Source: Methylophilaceae bacterium LSUCC0401 (lineage in GTDB: Bacteria > Pseudomonadota > Gammaproteobacteria > Burkholderiales > Methylophilaceae). Taken from it: 64,000 nucleotides of DNA. The stretch's first letter is position 1; the number at the start of each line of letters is the position of its first letter. Both the position numbers and the translations under genes were made by a program. The stretch is taken from NCBI GenBank assembly GCA_024919035.1, contig CP103442.1, positions 682,001-746,000 of the forward strand, written 5' to 3'. Under the pieces are notes generated by a model. The model saw nothing but the letters and a program-made list of their open reading frames with translations. It was not told the DNA's origin and made no database searches. Shown piece after piece: positions 8,070 through 16,911 of this stretch.

Positions 8070-9797
8070 CTATTCCTCTTGGCCTCGTCGCATTGTTCCT
8101 CCAACAGCTGGATCTCCAGCTCCATAACTAATGGATTGATTAAGTATCTGAGGGACTGGAAGCTTTAGCAAACGATATAAATTGCTCAAATTTCGACGAT
8201 ACAGCCGGTCAAAACTTTCGACACTTTCAGCTGAGTTATAGTCACCAAACCACCAAAACCAGTCAGAGCCCTCACAAATCGAAAGCTGACGCTCACAAGC
8301 TGCAATTTCAGATTGATTAAGCAACCCGGACTGCATCACAAGATCGAATTGTTTCTTCGCATCGCATAAAAGATCCCATCCTAAATTCTTATCTGTTGAA
8401 CCTATCCATGTACTAAAACTGCCATAAACCCAGCTACCAGCCGTTACTTGAGATAAATGGGGTATATCAATTTTATTGTCATGTTTAGCGCGTTCAATAA
8501 TATCTTTAAATGTTGTCATTTCAATATCTGGATGGTCAGTAAGGGCTTGATAGAGCTCATTTAAAAAATAGAAAGCATTGTATGGATAATATTCCCAAGC
8601 ATTTTCGCCATCTAAAATTACACTCACAATCCGGTGGTGTCCCGATTCATTGCCTTCATGGATGACTTCCAGTGACTCTATGAAATCTCCTACTGCTTGA
8701 CTAGCATCTAATTTTGCATATTCAAAACCTATCTTGTCGGATAAATTGTCATCTCTAAAGAAACAAACAATTTCATTTGATCCATTGTTAATTAAATATG
8801 GTTTAAACAAATAGTCAGCTCGGCTGGGAATAGTCCCTGTCTCGGAAGATTTTTTTAAGCTGTTTGCTAATACCCCCTCGCCCGAGGCAGTCCATGCTAC
8901 ACCATGTTCAGCCATTAACAATAATCCAGCTTGAGAGACAGCACCCTCTGCAGGCCACATGCCGAATGGGGATTGACCAAAACGTTTTTGATGGGATGTT
9001 TTAGCAGATTCAATATGTGCTTTAGCCCTCAGTCGTCCACCGGGATAATTTCCACAAACGGGTAATGGTGCAAGAGGTTGAGCGTCACGGGTTGATTTAA
9101 AGTCTAAAAGGAGTGGTAAAATGGGGTGGTAATGTGGGGTGCTTGAAATTTCAATTTGGCCAGACTCTTGCAACCTCTTGTATCGTGGAATCAATTCTGC
9201 AATAAGATTACCTATCAATTTAAATAACTCTTTGCGTTCCTCATAAGTATATTGACTTCCTTTATTTAACAGTGTTCGAACCAAAAGGTTATTGCGGCGT
9301 ATACTTTCACCCGTCCATGCAAGGTGGTACCACACCAACAAGTCTGCAATGTATTGACCTGAAAGGTAGTTTGAAGCAGTTGAGCCTTGAATTTGAAGTG
9401 CCCTGTAAATGTTTAGGAGGCGTTGATAGTGCGCAAATGGCTCAAGCATTTTTTCGTGATGACTTTTAAAACAACTATCAACAACCAGGCATCGCTCTTC
9501 GTTATTCAGATACTCAAGATTTTCCCGGGCTAGCATTGCCAATAAAGGATCTCTAATTTCACCGCTAGAAAATTGACTTTTGTAATCTTCAATTTGATCT
9601 AAAAGTACTGGTACAAAATTAAATGTTACACGAGCCTTTGGATTGGATTCTATGTGATATGCCATATCAGTGTAATCCTTTATCGCATGGAGGTATGTCC
9701 ATGGAAGAATATACTGCCCCGAAATAGTATCCCGATAGTCCGGTTGGTGATTATGCCAATAAAGATTCAGGAATAACTTAGGTTTTTGCACTGCCAA
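8070..9797 (-). CDS. GH57 family glycoside hydrolase (alpha-amylase or branching-type)
   Basis: The N-terminal motif HNHQPD (residues 15-20) marks family GH57. The expected nucleophile is Glu284 in GMWPAEGAVS and the acid/base is Asp396 in ILDGENAWEYY. At 575 aa it resembles the bacterial alpha-amylase/alpha-mannosidase group (COG1449) often found next to glycogen genes. Members may hydrolyse or rearrange alpha-1,4-glucan; the exact activity is unknown, and a classical GlgB is also encoded nearby. The start is TTG at 9797, supported by GAGAGG eight bases upstream; a GTG two codons downstream is worse placed. It lies between glgC and malQ on the minus strand. Confidence 0.88.
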   Translation of the reverse strand: MAVQKPKLFLNLYWHNHQPDYRDTISGQYILPWTYLHAIKDYTDMAYHIESNPKARVTFNFVPVLLDQIEDYKSQFSSGEIRDPLLAMLARENLEYLNNEERCLVVDSCFKSHHEKMLEPFAHYQRLLNIYRALQIQGSTASNYLSGQYIADLLVWYHLAWTGESIRRNNLLVRTLLNKGSQYTYEERKELFKLIGNLIAELIPRYKRLQESGQIEISSTPHYHPILPLLLDFKSTRDAQPLAPLPVCGNYPGGRLRAKAHIESAKTSHQKRFGQSPFGMWPAEGAVSQAGLLLMAEHGVAWTASGEGVLANSLKKSSETGTIPSRADYLFKPYLINNGSNEIVCFFRDDNLSDKIGFEYAKLDASQAVGDFIESLEVIHEGNESGHHRIVSVILDGENAWEYYPYNAFYFLNELYQALTDHPDIEMTTFKDIIERAKHDNKIDIPHLSQVTAGSWVYGSFSTWIGSTDKNLGWDLLCDAKKQFDLVMQSGLLNQSEIAACERQLSICEGSDWFWWFGDYNSAESVESFDRLYRRNLSNLYRLLKLPVPQILNQSISYGAGDPAVGGTMRRGQEE

Positions 9798-9832
9798 AAT
9801 ATAACCTCTCTAAATTTATAATAACTTTTGAA

Positions 9833-11113
9833 CTAACGAATTCTATTTTTTGATTGTCCAAGCATTTCTGCTGTAACCAGAGTAATGCCTTTTTCTGAAA
9901 CATAAAAACGTTTACGATCAAGCTCCACATCAAAGCCAATTTCAACTCCCTCAGGAATACGAGCGTCTGTATCCACTACTACACGATTAAGTTTTACATG
10001 ACGACTAATTTCAACGTTAGGCATAATCACGGAATCTTGTATCATGCTATAACTGTGAACATGTACGTTAGAAAATATTACAGACTGAGTGATTGAAGAT
10101 CCGCTTATAATACATCCACCTGAAATAAGTGAGTCTGTTGCCATGCCACGCCTTTGGTCGTTATTGAATACAAACTTAGCAGGAGGAAGCTGTTCTTGAT
10201 ATGTCCAAATAGGCCAGTCAGCATCGTATAGATTTAACTCAGGAATTACCTTGGTCATTTCCAGATTTGCTTCCCAGTATGCGTCTATGGTTCCTACATC
10301 ACGCCAATAGTAATTTTGATTATTACGGTCAATGCAGCTATCGGTAAATCGATGGGCAAAAACTCGATATTTGTTAATCATTTGTGGAATTATATTTTTA
10401 CCAAAATCATGTTCTGATTTTGAATCGTCAGCATCTCGGATGAGCTGTTCGTACAAAAATGCTGCATTAAACACATAAATCCCCATGCTCGCAAAAGCTT
10501 GGTTAGGATTGTCAGGTAGGGGATTTGGATCTTTTGGTTTTTCTTTAAAATCAATTACTCGGTCACTTTCATCAACACCAATCACCCCAAAACCTTTTGC
10601 ATGCTCAATGGGTACATTGATACAAGCTACAGTCATATCGGCTTTATTCTTTACATGACATGCCAACATCTGGCCGTAGTCCATTTTGTAAATATGATCT
10701 CCTGCCAAAATCAATACATATTCAGCTCCGATATTGCGAACGATATCCAGATTTTGATACACAGCATCTGCAGTACCTTTGTACCAATCTTCGGCAACAC
10801 GTTTCTGCGCAGGCCAAATCTCTACAAACTCGTTAAACTCACCTCTCAAGAAACCCCAACCACGCTGTATATGTTGAATTAAGCTGTGAGACTTGTATTG
10901 GGTTGCAACTCCAATACGGCGAATACCTGAATTAATACAGTTCGAAAGCGGAAAATCAATAATACGGAATTTACCACAGAAAGGTACAGCTGGTTTCGAG
11001 CAAAACTCAGTCAAATCTTTTAAGCGCTCCCCTCTTCCACCAGCTAGGATAAGGGCAACAGTGCTTTTAGTCAGGTTACTGATAAAACGTGATGAGGTTA
11101 TTTCATGTTCCAT
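9833..11113 (-). CDS. glgC: Glucose-1-phosphate adenylyltransferase
   Basis: It makes ADP-glucose from glucose-1-phosphate and ATP, the committed step of bacterial glycogen synthesis. The nucleotidyltransferase signature ILAGGRGERLKDLTE is followed by SKPAVPFCGKFRIIDFPLSN and later by ILAGDHIYKMDY. The C-terminus is a left-handed beta-helix-type regulatory domain. Its 426 aa compare with 431 in E. coli. ATG at 11113 has a GGAG SD. It is the first gene of the minus-strand operon and is divergent from glgB across a 183-bp region, so synthesis genes fire in both directions from one control region. Confidence 0.96.
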   Translation of the reverse strand: MEHEITSSRFISNLTKSTVALILAGGRGERLKDLTEFCSKPAVPFCGKFRIIDFPLSNCINSGIRRIGVATQYKSHSLIQHIQRGWGFLRGEFNEFVEIWPAQKRVAEDWYKGTADAVYQNLDIVRNIGAEYVLILAGDHIYKMDYGQMLACHVKNKADMTVACINVPIEHAKGFGVIGVDESDRVIDFKEKPKDPNPLPDNPNQAFASMGIYVFNAAFLYEQLIRDADDSKSEHDFGKNIIPQMINKYRVFAHRFTDSCIDRNNQNYYWRDVGTIDAYWEANLEMTKVIPELNLYDADWPIWTYQEQLPPAKFVFNNDQRRGMATDSLISGGCIISGSSITQSVIFSNVHVHSYSMIQDSVIMPNVEISRHVKLNRVVVDTDARIPEGVEIGFDVELDRKRFYVSEKGITLVTAEMLGQSKNRIR

Positions 11114-11296
11114 GATTTACGCTCCTTGAATTATAGTTTTCACTTAACATCAAGTTGAACTGAGTCCTAAATTAAGAACGTGCTTTAAATTATATATTGC
11201 AGTTCTTTAAAGTCATTATAGAATGATAGGGACGATAAACAAGCACAATCTAGTCTGTTTTATAAAGATTTGATAAAAATTTAAGAATATTTTATT
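11114..11296. promoter_or_regulatory. Divergent control region between glgC and glgB
   Basis: These 183 bp hold the only space for the promoters of the glgC operon and of glgB-glgA. An imperfect inverted repeat is visible: AAGAACGTGC (11174-11183) against GCAGTTCTT (11199-11207), 9-bp arms with one bulged base around an AT-rich centre. It could be an operator or a leader hairpin. The promoter boxes are not certain. Confidence 0.4.
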
Positions 11297-13492
11297 TTGG
11301 CAATAGATCAACAAAACCCTCAGCTCAATTTAATTCTTGATTCTAAGCATCACGATCCTTTTTCATTTTTGGGGCTACACCCATTAAATAATGAAAAAAA
11401 AACTAAGTCATTAAAGAGTTTTCGAGCTTTTTTACCCTATGCATCAGCCGCTTCACTCAAGACCAAAAGTGGATGGCAAACCTTACAAAAGACTCATGAT
11501 CATGGTTTTTTTGAGTGGCAAGGTAGCGATGTCGTAAAACTGCCATGCAAACTTAGTATCACCCAAGATAATCGGACAGTTGAAACTTATGATCCCTACA
11601 GTTTTATCTCGCTGTTATCCAAGGATGAGCTGCATCTATTCGGCGAAGGCAATCTAAAAGAGGCTTATAAGACCATGGGCGCTCACTTGTGCGTTCATCA
11701 AGGCGTTTCAGGTGCTAAATTTGTGGTGTGGGCCCCGAATGCTGAACGGGTAAGTGTGATTGGTGATTTCAATCAATGGGATGGTCGTATACATTCCATG
11801 CGGAACCATGGTTCAAGTGGTATTTGGGAAATTTTTATTCCTGGAATATCTGACGGCTCTCTTTATAAGTTTGAAATTCGCCAACGGGATTCAGGTCGTA
11901 TTTTGATAAAAACAGACCCGTATGGTTTTAGTTTCGAGAATCTTCCTGGAACTGCTGCAATTATCAGTCCTGCAAATGAATATAAATGGCAAGACCAAGC
12001 CTGGCTAAAGCTTAGAAAAAAAACCGAATGGCTCCATAGCCCCTTTAACTGCTATGAAGTGCATTTAGGTTCTTGGAAGCGTAATGCGGAAGGTAAGTTT
12101 CTTAACTACCGCGAACTGGCTGATCAATTAATTAATTATGTCAAAGAGATGGGTTACACCCACATTGAACTAATGCCAGTTTCAGAACATCCTCTCAATG
12201 AATCATGGGGGTATCAAACAACTGGATATTTTGGCGTTACGAATCGTTATGGAACACCTAATGATTTTCGTTATTTTGTTGACTGCTGTCATCAAGCTAA
12301 TATTGGCGTAATTTTAGATTGGGTTCCAGGACACTTTCCTAAAGATGATTGGGCGTTAGCAAGATTCGACGGAACCGCACTTTACGAACATGAGGATCCT
12401 AGATTGGGCGAACACCAAGACTGGGGCACCTATATTTTTAATTACGGGCGCAATGAAGTTCGTAACTTTCTTATTGCGAATGCACACTTCTGGCTTAATG
12501 AGTTTCATATTGATGGCTTACGTGTAGATGCTGTTGCATCAATGCTTTACCTAGACTATTCTAGAAAACCTAATGAATGGCTTCCAAATAAGTTTGGTGG
12601 CAGAGAAAATTTAGAGGCTATCGAGTTTTTAAAACAACTTAACATAATGGTGCATCAAGATTTTCCTGGAGCACTTACGATTGCAGAAGAATCCACTGCA
12701 TGGCCAATGATTTCCAGACCTATATATTCCGGTGGTTTAGGTTTTTCCATGAAATGGAATATGGGATGGATGAATGATACATTGTCTTACATTGAAAAAG
12801 ACCCTATTCACCGAAGTTACAATCACAATAACCTTACTTTCGGGCAACTATATGCATACACTGAAAATTTTGTTTTGCCCTTTTCTCATGATGAAGTTGT
12901 CCATGGTAAACATTCTTTACTTGATAAAATGCCTGGGGATGCGTGGCAAAAATTTGCCAACCTACGCCTCATAATTACTCATCAAATATGCTCGCCCGGT
13001 AAAAAACTTAATTTTATGGGAAATGAATTTGGACAAGGCAGAGAATGGAACGTGAACGTTAGCCTGGATTGGCATTTGATGAAAGAACATTGGCATCAGG
13101 GTGTTAATTTGGCTGTTCAGGATTTAAATAAGCTCTATAAAAAGTTACCATCATTGTACGATTTAGATTTTCAGCCACAAGGATTTGAGTGGATAGATTG
13201 TCAGGATTCAGATCAATCAGTTCTGAGTTACATTCGACGTTCTAGGGATGGAAGTTTTGTTATTGTGGTATTAAATTTTACTCCTGTACCTCGTTATCAA
13301 TATCGATTAGGGGTTCCTCAAGCAGGCACATATCAAGAAATCTTCAATAGTGACGCTGAATATTATGGCGGCAGTAATCTGGGCAATTGTGGAACTAACA
13401 TTGATACAGAAAAAATTGGTTGGATGGGTCGATCGGAATCGATCTCTATAACCTTACCTCCATTGGCTGGACTTATTTTGCAAATTAAATAG
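11297..13492 (+). CDS. glgB: 1,4-alpha-glucan branching enzyme
   Basis: A GH13 enzyme that introduces alpha-1,6 branches into glycogen. An N-terminal domain is followed by a CBM48 domain ([19 protein letters not shown]) and the catalytic barrel. The nucleophile is Asp411 in [12 protein letters not shown], the acid/base is Glu464 in IAEESTAWP, and the third acid lies in [12 protein letters not shown]. At 731 aa it nearly equals E. coli GlgB (728). The start is TTG at 11297, with no strong SD. An ATG-initiated alternative would truncate the N-terminal domain, so TTG is preferred. glgA follows after 111 bp. Confidence 0.95.
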   Translation: MAIDQQNPQLNLILDSKHHDPFSFLGLHPLNNEKKTKSLKSFRAFLPYASAASLKTKSGWQTLQKTHDHGFFEWQGSDVVKLPCKLSITQDNRTVETYDPYSFISLLSKDELHLFGEGNLKEAYKTMGAHLCVHQGVSGAKFVVWAPNAERVSVIGDFNQWDGRIHSMRNHGSSGIWEIFIPGISDGSLYKFEIRQRDSGRILIKTDPYGFSFENLPGTAAIISPANEYKWQDQAWLKLRKKTEWLHSPFNCYEVHLGSWKRNAEGKFLNYRELADQLINYVKEMGYTHIELMPVSEHPLNESWGYQTTGYFGVTNRYGTPNDFRYFVDCCHQANIGVILDWVPGHFPKDDWALARFDGTALYEHEDPRLGEHQDWGTYIFNYGRNEVRNFLIANAHFWLNEFHIDGLRVDAVASMLYLDYSRKPNEWLPNKFGGRENLEAIEFLKQLNIMVHQDFPGALTIAEESTAWPMISRPIYSGGLGFSMKWNMGWMNDTLSYIEKDPIHRSYNHNNLTFGQLYAYTENFVLPFSHDEVVHGKHSLLDKMPGDAWQKFANLRLIITHQICSPGKKLNFMGNEFGQGREWNVNVSLDWHLMKEHWHQGVNLAVQDLNKLYKKLPSLYDLDFQPQGFEWIDCQDSDQSVLSYIRRSRDGSFVIVVLNFTPVPRYQYRLGVPQAGTYQEIFNSDAEYYGGSNLGNCGTNIDTEKIGWMGRSESISITLPPLAGLILQIK

Positions 13493-13603
13493 TAGGCTTC
13501 ATTAAATGATGCATTTAGACTATATAATTCGCTTCCTTGATTTAATTCTGGCTGATTAGTATGATGAATCAGATAATATAATTTCAATTGAAAACTATTA
13601 AAA

Positions 13604-15088
13604 TTGCGTATTCTATTTGTAACTTCTGAAGCATTTCCTCTAATAAAAACAGGAGGACTTGCTGATGTAAGCGGGTCTTTTCCAGCAGCACTAAGAAAAC
13701 TCAATAATGATATTCGTATCTTAATCCCAGGTTATCCTGCAGTTTTAGACAAAATCCTTAATTCTTCGCACTTATGTACTCTATCTAACTTGCCCAAGGT
13801 TGGTGATGTACAAATCATTTTAGGAGAAATGCCTGATTCGGGAGTTCCGGTCATGGCAATTAAATCAGCAGTTTTGTATGAGAGGGATGGAGGACCATAT
13901 GCTGATGTAAATGGAAATGACTGGGAAGACAATCCAATTCGTTTTGGCATACTTTCACTTGTTGCTGCTAGATTAAGTGCTGAGGATAGTCCCCTGAATG
14001 ACTGGATTCCGCATATAGTTCATTGTAACGATTGGCAAACGGGTCTAACCCCAGCTTATATGCATTTTATGCATGATACTCGCAAAAAAATTGATCAGCC
14101 TAAATCTCTCCTAACTATCCATAATATGGCTTTTCAGGGTTGTTATCCTGCCAAATGGCTTGCAGCCCTAGATCTACCTTCTGAATCTTTTCAGTTAGAT
14201 GGTCTTGAATATTATGGACAATTATCATTCCTGAAAGCGGGCATTTTTTATGCAAATGGAATTTCTACTGCTAGTCCAACATATGCAAAAGAAATTCAAA
14301 CAGATGAGTATGGATTTGGTCTTCAAGGGTTAATAGCAAAAAGAAGTCATGAAATTAGAGGTATTCTCAATGGCGTAGATACCCGTGAATGGAATCCATC
14401 CACAGACCAATACTTGCATGCGCCTTATGATTTTAAAAAAATGCGCGGTAAAGCCAAAAATAAAAAATTGTTACAAGCAAGACTGGGTTTAGCAGTTGAT
14501 ACTAAGACTGTTTTACTTGGAGTGGTGAGTAGGTTAACTCATCAAAAAGGCCTAGACCTTTTATTGGAGTGTGCAGATAAGCTTTTTCTTGATAATGATT
14601 GTCAGCTTGTTGTTCTGGGGTCCGGAGAAGAAAATTTACAGCGAGGCTTTGAAGAGTTAGCAAAAAAATACCCACAAAGAGTAAGTGTTAATATCGGTTA
14701 CAACGAAGAGTTATCCCACCAAATAATGGCGGGTAGCGATATTTTTATAATGCCATCTCGCTTTGAGCCTTGCGGTTTAAATCAAATGTATGGGCTTCTT
14801 TATGGTACGCCACCAGTAGTATCAAATACGGGAGGCTTAGCAGATTCTGTGATCGATACAAATCAAGAAACCATTCATAACAAAACCGCTACGGGTTTTG
14901 TTATGAAATCAATAGATACTTGCCAGCTTCTCGCAACTATTAGTCGGGCTATTGAGAGTTTTAATGATCCCAAGATTTGGAAGATAATCAAAAAAAATGG
15001 GATGCAACAAAACTTAGATTGGTCAGAAAGTGCCCTTGGTTATCAAGAGATGTATTGTGCACTTATCCAAAGTAAAGAAATTAAGTAA
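13604..15088 (+). CDS. glgA: Glycogen synthase (ADP-glucose)
   Basis: A GT5 glycosyltransferase that elongates glycogen from ADP-glucose. Its N-terminus MRILFVTSEAFPLIKTGG contains the ADP-glucose-binding KTGGL motif at Lys15, exactly as in E. coli GlgA, which fixes the start at the TTG at 13604. The C-terminal catalytic signature is FEPCGLNQMYGLLYGT. The length of 494 aa is slightly above E. coli (477). No good SD precedes the TTG. The 111-bp gap after glgB holds a weak 6-bp inverted repeat (13552-13557 with 13567-13572). It is the last complete gene before the island's right boundary. Confidence 0.95.
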   Translation: MRILFVTSEAFPLIKTGGLADVSGSFPAALRKLNNDIRILIPGYPAVLDKILNSSHLCTLSNLPKVGDVQIILGEMPDSGVPVMAIKSAVLYERDGGPYADVNGNDWEDNPIRFGILSLVAARLSAEDSPLNDWIPHIVHCNDWQTGLTPAYMHFMHDTRKKIDQPKSLLTIHNMAFQGCYPAKWLAALDLPSESFQLDGLEYYGQLSFLKAGIFYANGISTASPTYAKEIQTDEYGFGLQGLIAKRSHEIRGILNGVDTREWNPSTDQYLHAPYDFKKMRGKAKNKKLLQARLGLAVDTKTVLLGVVSRLTHQKGLDLLLECADKLFLDNDCQLVVLGSGEENLQRGFEELAKKYPQRVSVNIGYNEELSHQIMAGSDIFIMPSRFEPCGLNQMYGLLYGTPPVVSNTGGLADSVIDTNQETIHNKTATGFVMKSIDTCQLLATISRAIESFNDPKIWKIIKKNGMQQNLDWSESALGYQEMYCALIQSKEIK

Positions 15089-15212
15089 GGAGCAATGTGA
15101 AAAGTTTTCTAACCCAGAATTAGGAGAATGTTTAGAATCTCATATTATTCAAAGTGTTGAAGAGCTTCACAAAGGCAATAAATCAAGAATAATAATTAAA
15201 AAAACATTTCAA
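15089..15212 (+). other. Right end of the island with a residual open frame
   Basis: After the glgA stop, a different frame stays open from inside glgA (ATG at 15030) through the right attachment repeat to 15272. Its middle part (SKEQCEKFSNPELGECLESH) reads like protein but matches no family I know, and it overlaps glgA, so it is not called as a gene. It may be the tail of a gene that was cut when the island formed, or chance. No integrase motif is present. Confidence 0.3.
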
Positions 15213-15227
15213 CCCTTGGGGACGCCA
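15213..15227. repeat. attR-like direct repeat, copy of tRNA-Glu 3' end
   Basis: CCCTTGGGGACGCCA matches 2715-2729 exactly. The rest of the tRNA is absent, so this is an orphan 3' fragment and not a second tRNA. It sits four bases before the stop codon of the convergent TolC-family gene. Confidence 0.75.
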
Positions 15228-15231
15228 ATTT

Positions 15232-16908
15232 TTAAATTTCTGTATTTGAATATCCCAGCAATGATCCGGTAGCAAATGATAAATCAATAAGAGCAATCTG
15301 ATAATCAATAGTTGCTTGAATTTCTTTTATTTGAACCTCCCCTAATCGATTTAGTGCCTCCAAGACCTCGGTCATTGTTCTCAACCCTTCTTCAAATTGC
15401 TTTAATTCTGCATCATAATTAATGCCCGCAATTAATACTTGCTGACGAGTTGTTTTAATTCTTTGCCAATTTTGATTTAAAACATCTACAGCATCATAAA
15501 TTTCTTTCTTGACTGTTAGTTTTTTAAGCTCATAAGTTTGCAATGTTTTATTTTTTTCATTGATCGCTTGAGATAGCCTTGATTTTCTGGCTTCATTAGT
15601 AAAAGGAACCTCAAATTTAAACCCGAGCATCCAATCATTAAAATTATCATTTAATGATCCAGAATAAGCCTTATTGAAATTTGAATAGGTGTTTGATAGA
15701 GCCCCATACTCATATTGCAAAGCAAATAAGGGTAAAGTTTGGTTTTTAAAATAGTCCGCTTCAAGTTCTTTATTCGTGATTTGAATCTCTTGCTCAATTA
15801 ACTCAATTCTATTCTTAAGTGCGTTGGTGTAGAGCTCATTTTTATTGATATTAAATTCAATCAAGGATGGTTCCGAGATTGGTGAATAAAGCATTGATGT
15901 TGCTTGATCATTGTCATTTAAATTATTGATAAAGTAAAAAAGTTGACGGTTCTTGATCTTCAGGTTTGTTTCAGCGTAGATTAATCTCTCTATCTGGTCT
16001 GCAATTCCAATCTCAGCCCTAGTTAATTCAATTTTTGCAACCAATCCTTCATCGTATTTCATTTTTACCATTGCTAAGTTTTTTTCAGCAAGCTCATATT
16101 GTTGTTTACGAACATTTAAAATTGACCACGCTTGCTTCAATTCCCAATATGCTTTGTCAACAATTGATATGATTCTAATTGACTGTAATTTGAGTCGTTG
16201 CAAGTTAATGTTATTTTGATTTTCTGCAAGTTTAATACTTGTTGTATTCACCTCTTTTCCAAAATCTCTTAAAAGTGGCTGGGTGAATGAAAACCTTAAT
16301 GCATTTCGATATTCATCCACCCCAAAGTCACCATAACTTTTTTTCCTAACCAATGGCGAAGAAATGCTCATCTGACCTCCTGTTTGTAATGGAATTTTAA
16401 TTCCCATGTCCAATGCAATATTTTGCTGATCTTGAGCAAGTTGATTTAACTTAATTTCTTGATTATTTAAATTTGGAGAATTTGATTTAATTAGGTAATA
16501 ATCGTCAGCAATAGACGGTAATTTATTTTCACTGTAATTCGCATAAACAAATAGGGTTTGATCAAATTTAGCTTTTTCCCGATTTAATTTGTCTTGAGAT
16601 ATTTTAGGTTCAAATTGAGCAATTTTTATATCCAAATTATTTTGTAATGCTTTTTTGCGAATATCATTCAGGGTCAAGTCGTAAATAATACTGTCATTAA
16701 TTTCCTGATCTTTAGCAATATTTTCATTTTGCAATTCAAGTAAATCAATGTTTTTTTTAATCAAAATGGAGGGGTCTAAAGCTTTTTGATTTTTTTTTGG
16801 GTCAAGCTTGAGTTCTGGAAACTGCTCTATAGACCCATTGGTTTCAGCGTGTAAAAATTTCAGGCCAAAACTCAAACCAATTATAAAAATTGTTGGAATA
16901 ATTTTCAT
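15232..16908 (-). CDS. TolC-family outer-membrane efflux protein
   Basis: Likely the outer-membrane channel of a tripartite exporter. Residues 1-21 form a signal peptide (MKIIPTIFIIG onward, cleaved near LHA). The rest is rich in long amphipathic helices with many Gln, Asn and Lys residues, as in the OEP family, with two repeated halves (about residues 80-300 and 330-550). At 558 aa it is longer than E. coli TolC because of a charged N-terminal stretch. It lies 3 bp after the HlyD gene and is the last gene of an ABC-HlyD-OEP operon. Family assignment is firm; the exported cargo is unknown. Confidence 0.82.
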   Translation of the reverse strand: MKIIPTIFIIGLSFGLKFLHAETNGSIEQFPELKLDPKKNQKALDPSILIKKNIDLLELQNENIAKDQEINDSIIYDLTLNDIRKKALQNNLDIKIAQFEPKISQDKLNREKAKFDQTLFVYANYSENKLPSIADDYYLIKSNSPNLNNQEIKLNQLAQDQQNIALDMGIKIPLQTGGQMSISSPLVRKKSYGDFGVDEYRNALRFSFTQPLLRDFGKEVNTTSIKLAENQNNINLQRLKLQSIRIISIVDKAYWELKQAWSILNVRKQQYELAEKNLAMVKMKYDEGLVAKIELTRAEIGIADQIERLIYAETNLKIKNRQLFYFINNLNDNDQATSMLYSPISEPSLIEFNINKNELYTNALKNRIELIEQEIQITNKELEADYFKNQTLPLFALQYEYGALSNTYSNFNKAYSGSLNDNFNDWMLGFKFEVPFTNEARKSRLSQAINEKNKTLQTYELKKLTVKKEIYDAVDVLNQNWQRIKTTRQQVLIAGINYDAELKQFEEGLRTMTEVLEALNRLGEVQIKEIQATIDYQIALIDLSFATGSLLGYSNTEI

Positions 16909-16911
16909 TGA

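Larger units (their letters stand above)
2715..15227. mobile_element. Putative genomic island at tRNA-Glu carrying a glycogen cassette
   Basis: The segment begins at the 3' end of tRNA-Glu and ends at an exact 15-bp copy of that end (CCCTTGGGGACGCCA). Between the copies lie seven genes for one process: glgP, a ROK sugar kinase, malQ, a GH57 enzyme, glgC, glgB and glgA. The right boundary falls only a few bases before the stop of the next gene, a TolC-family gene. tRNA 3'-end duplication is the classic footprint of tyrosine-recombinase integration. No integrase gene is visible, so the island would be immobile or mobilised in trans. TTG start codons are concentrated inside it. Confidence 0.7.

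Noticed and set aside
14881-14900. Hairpin CAAAACC/GGTTTTG considered as a terminator.
   Set aside because: It lies inside the intact glgA reading frame and has no U-run after it.
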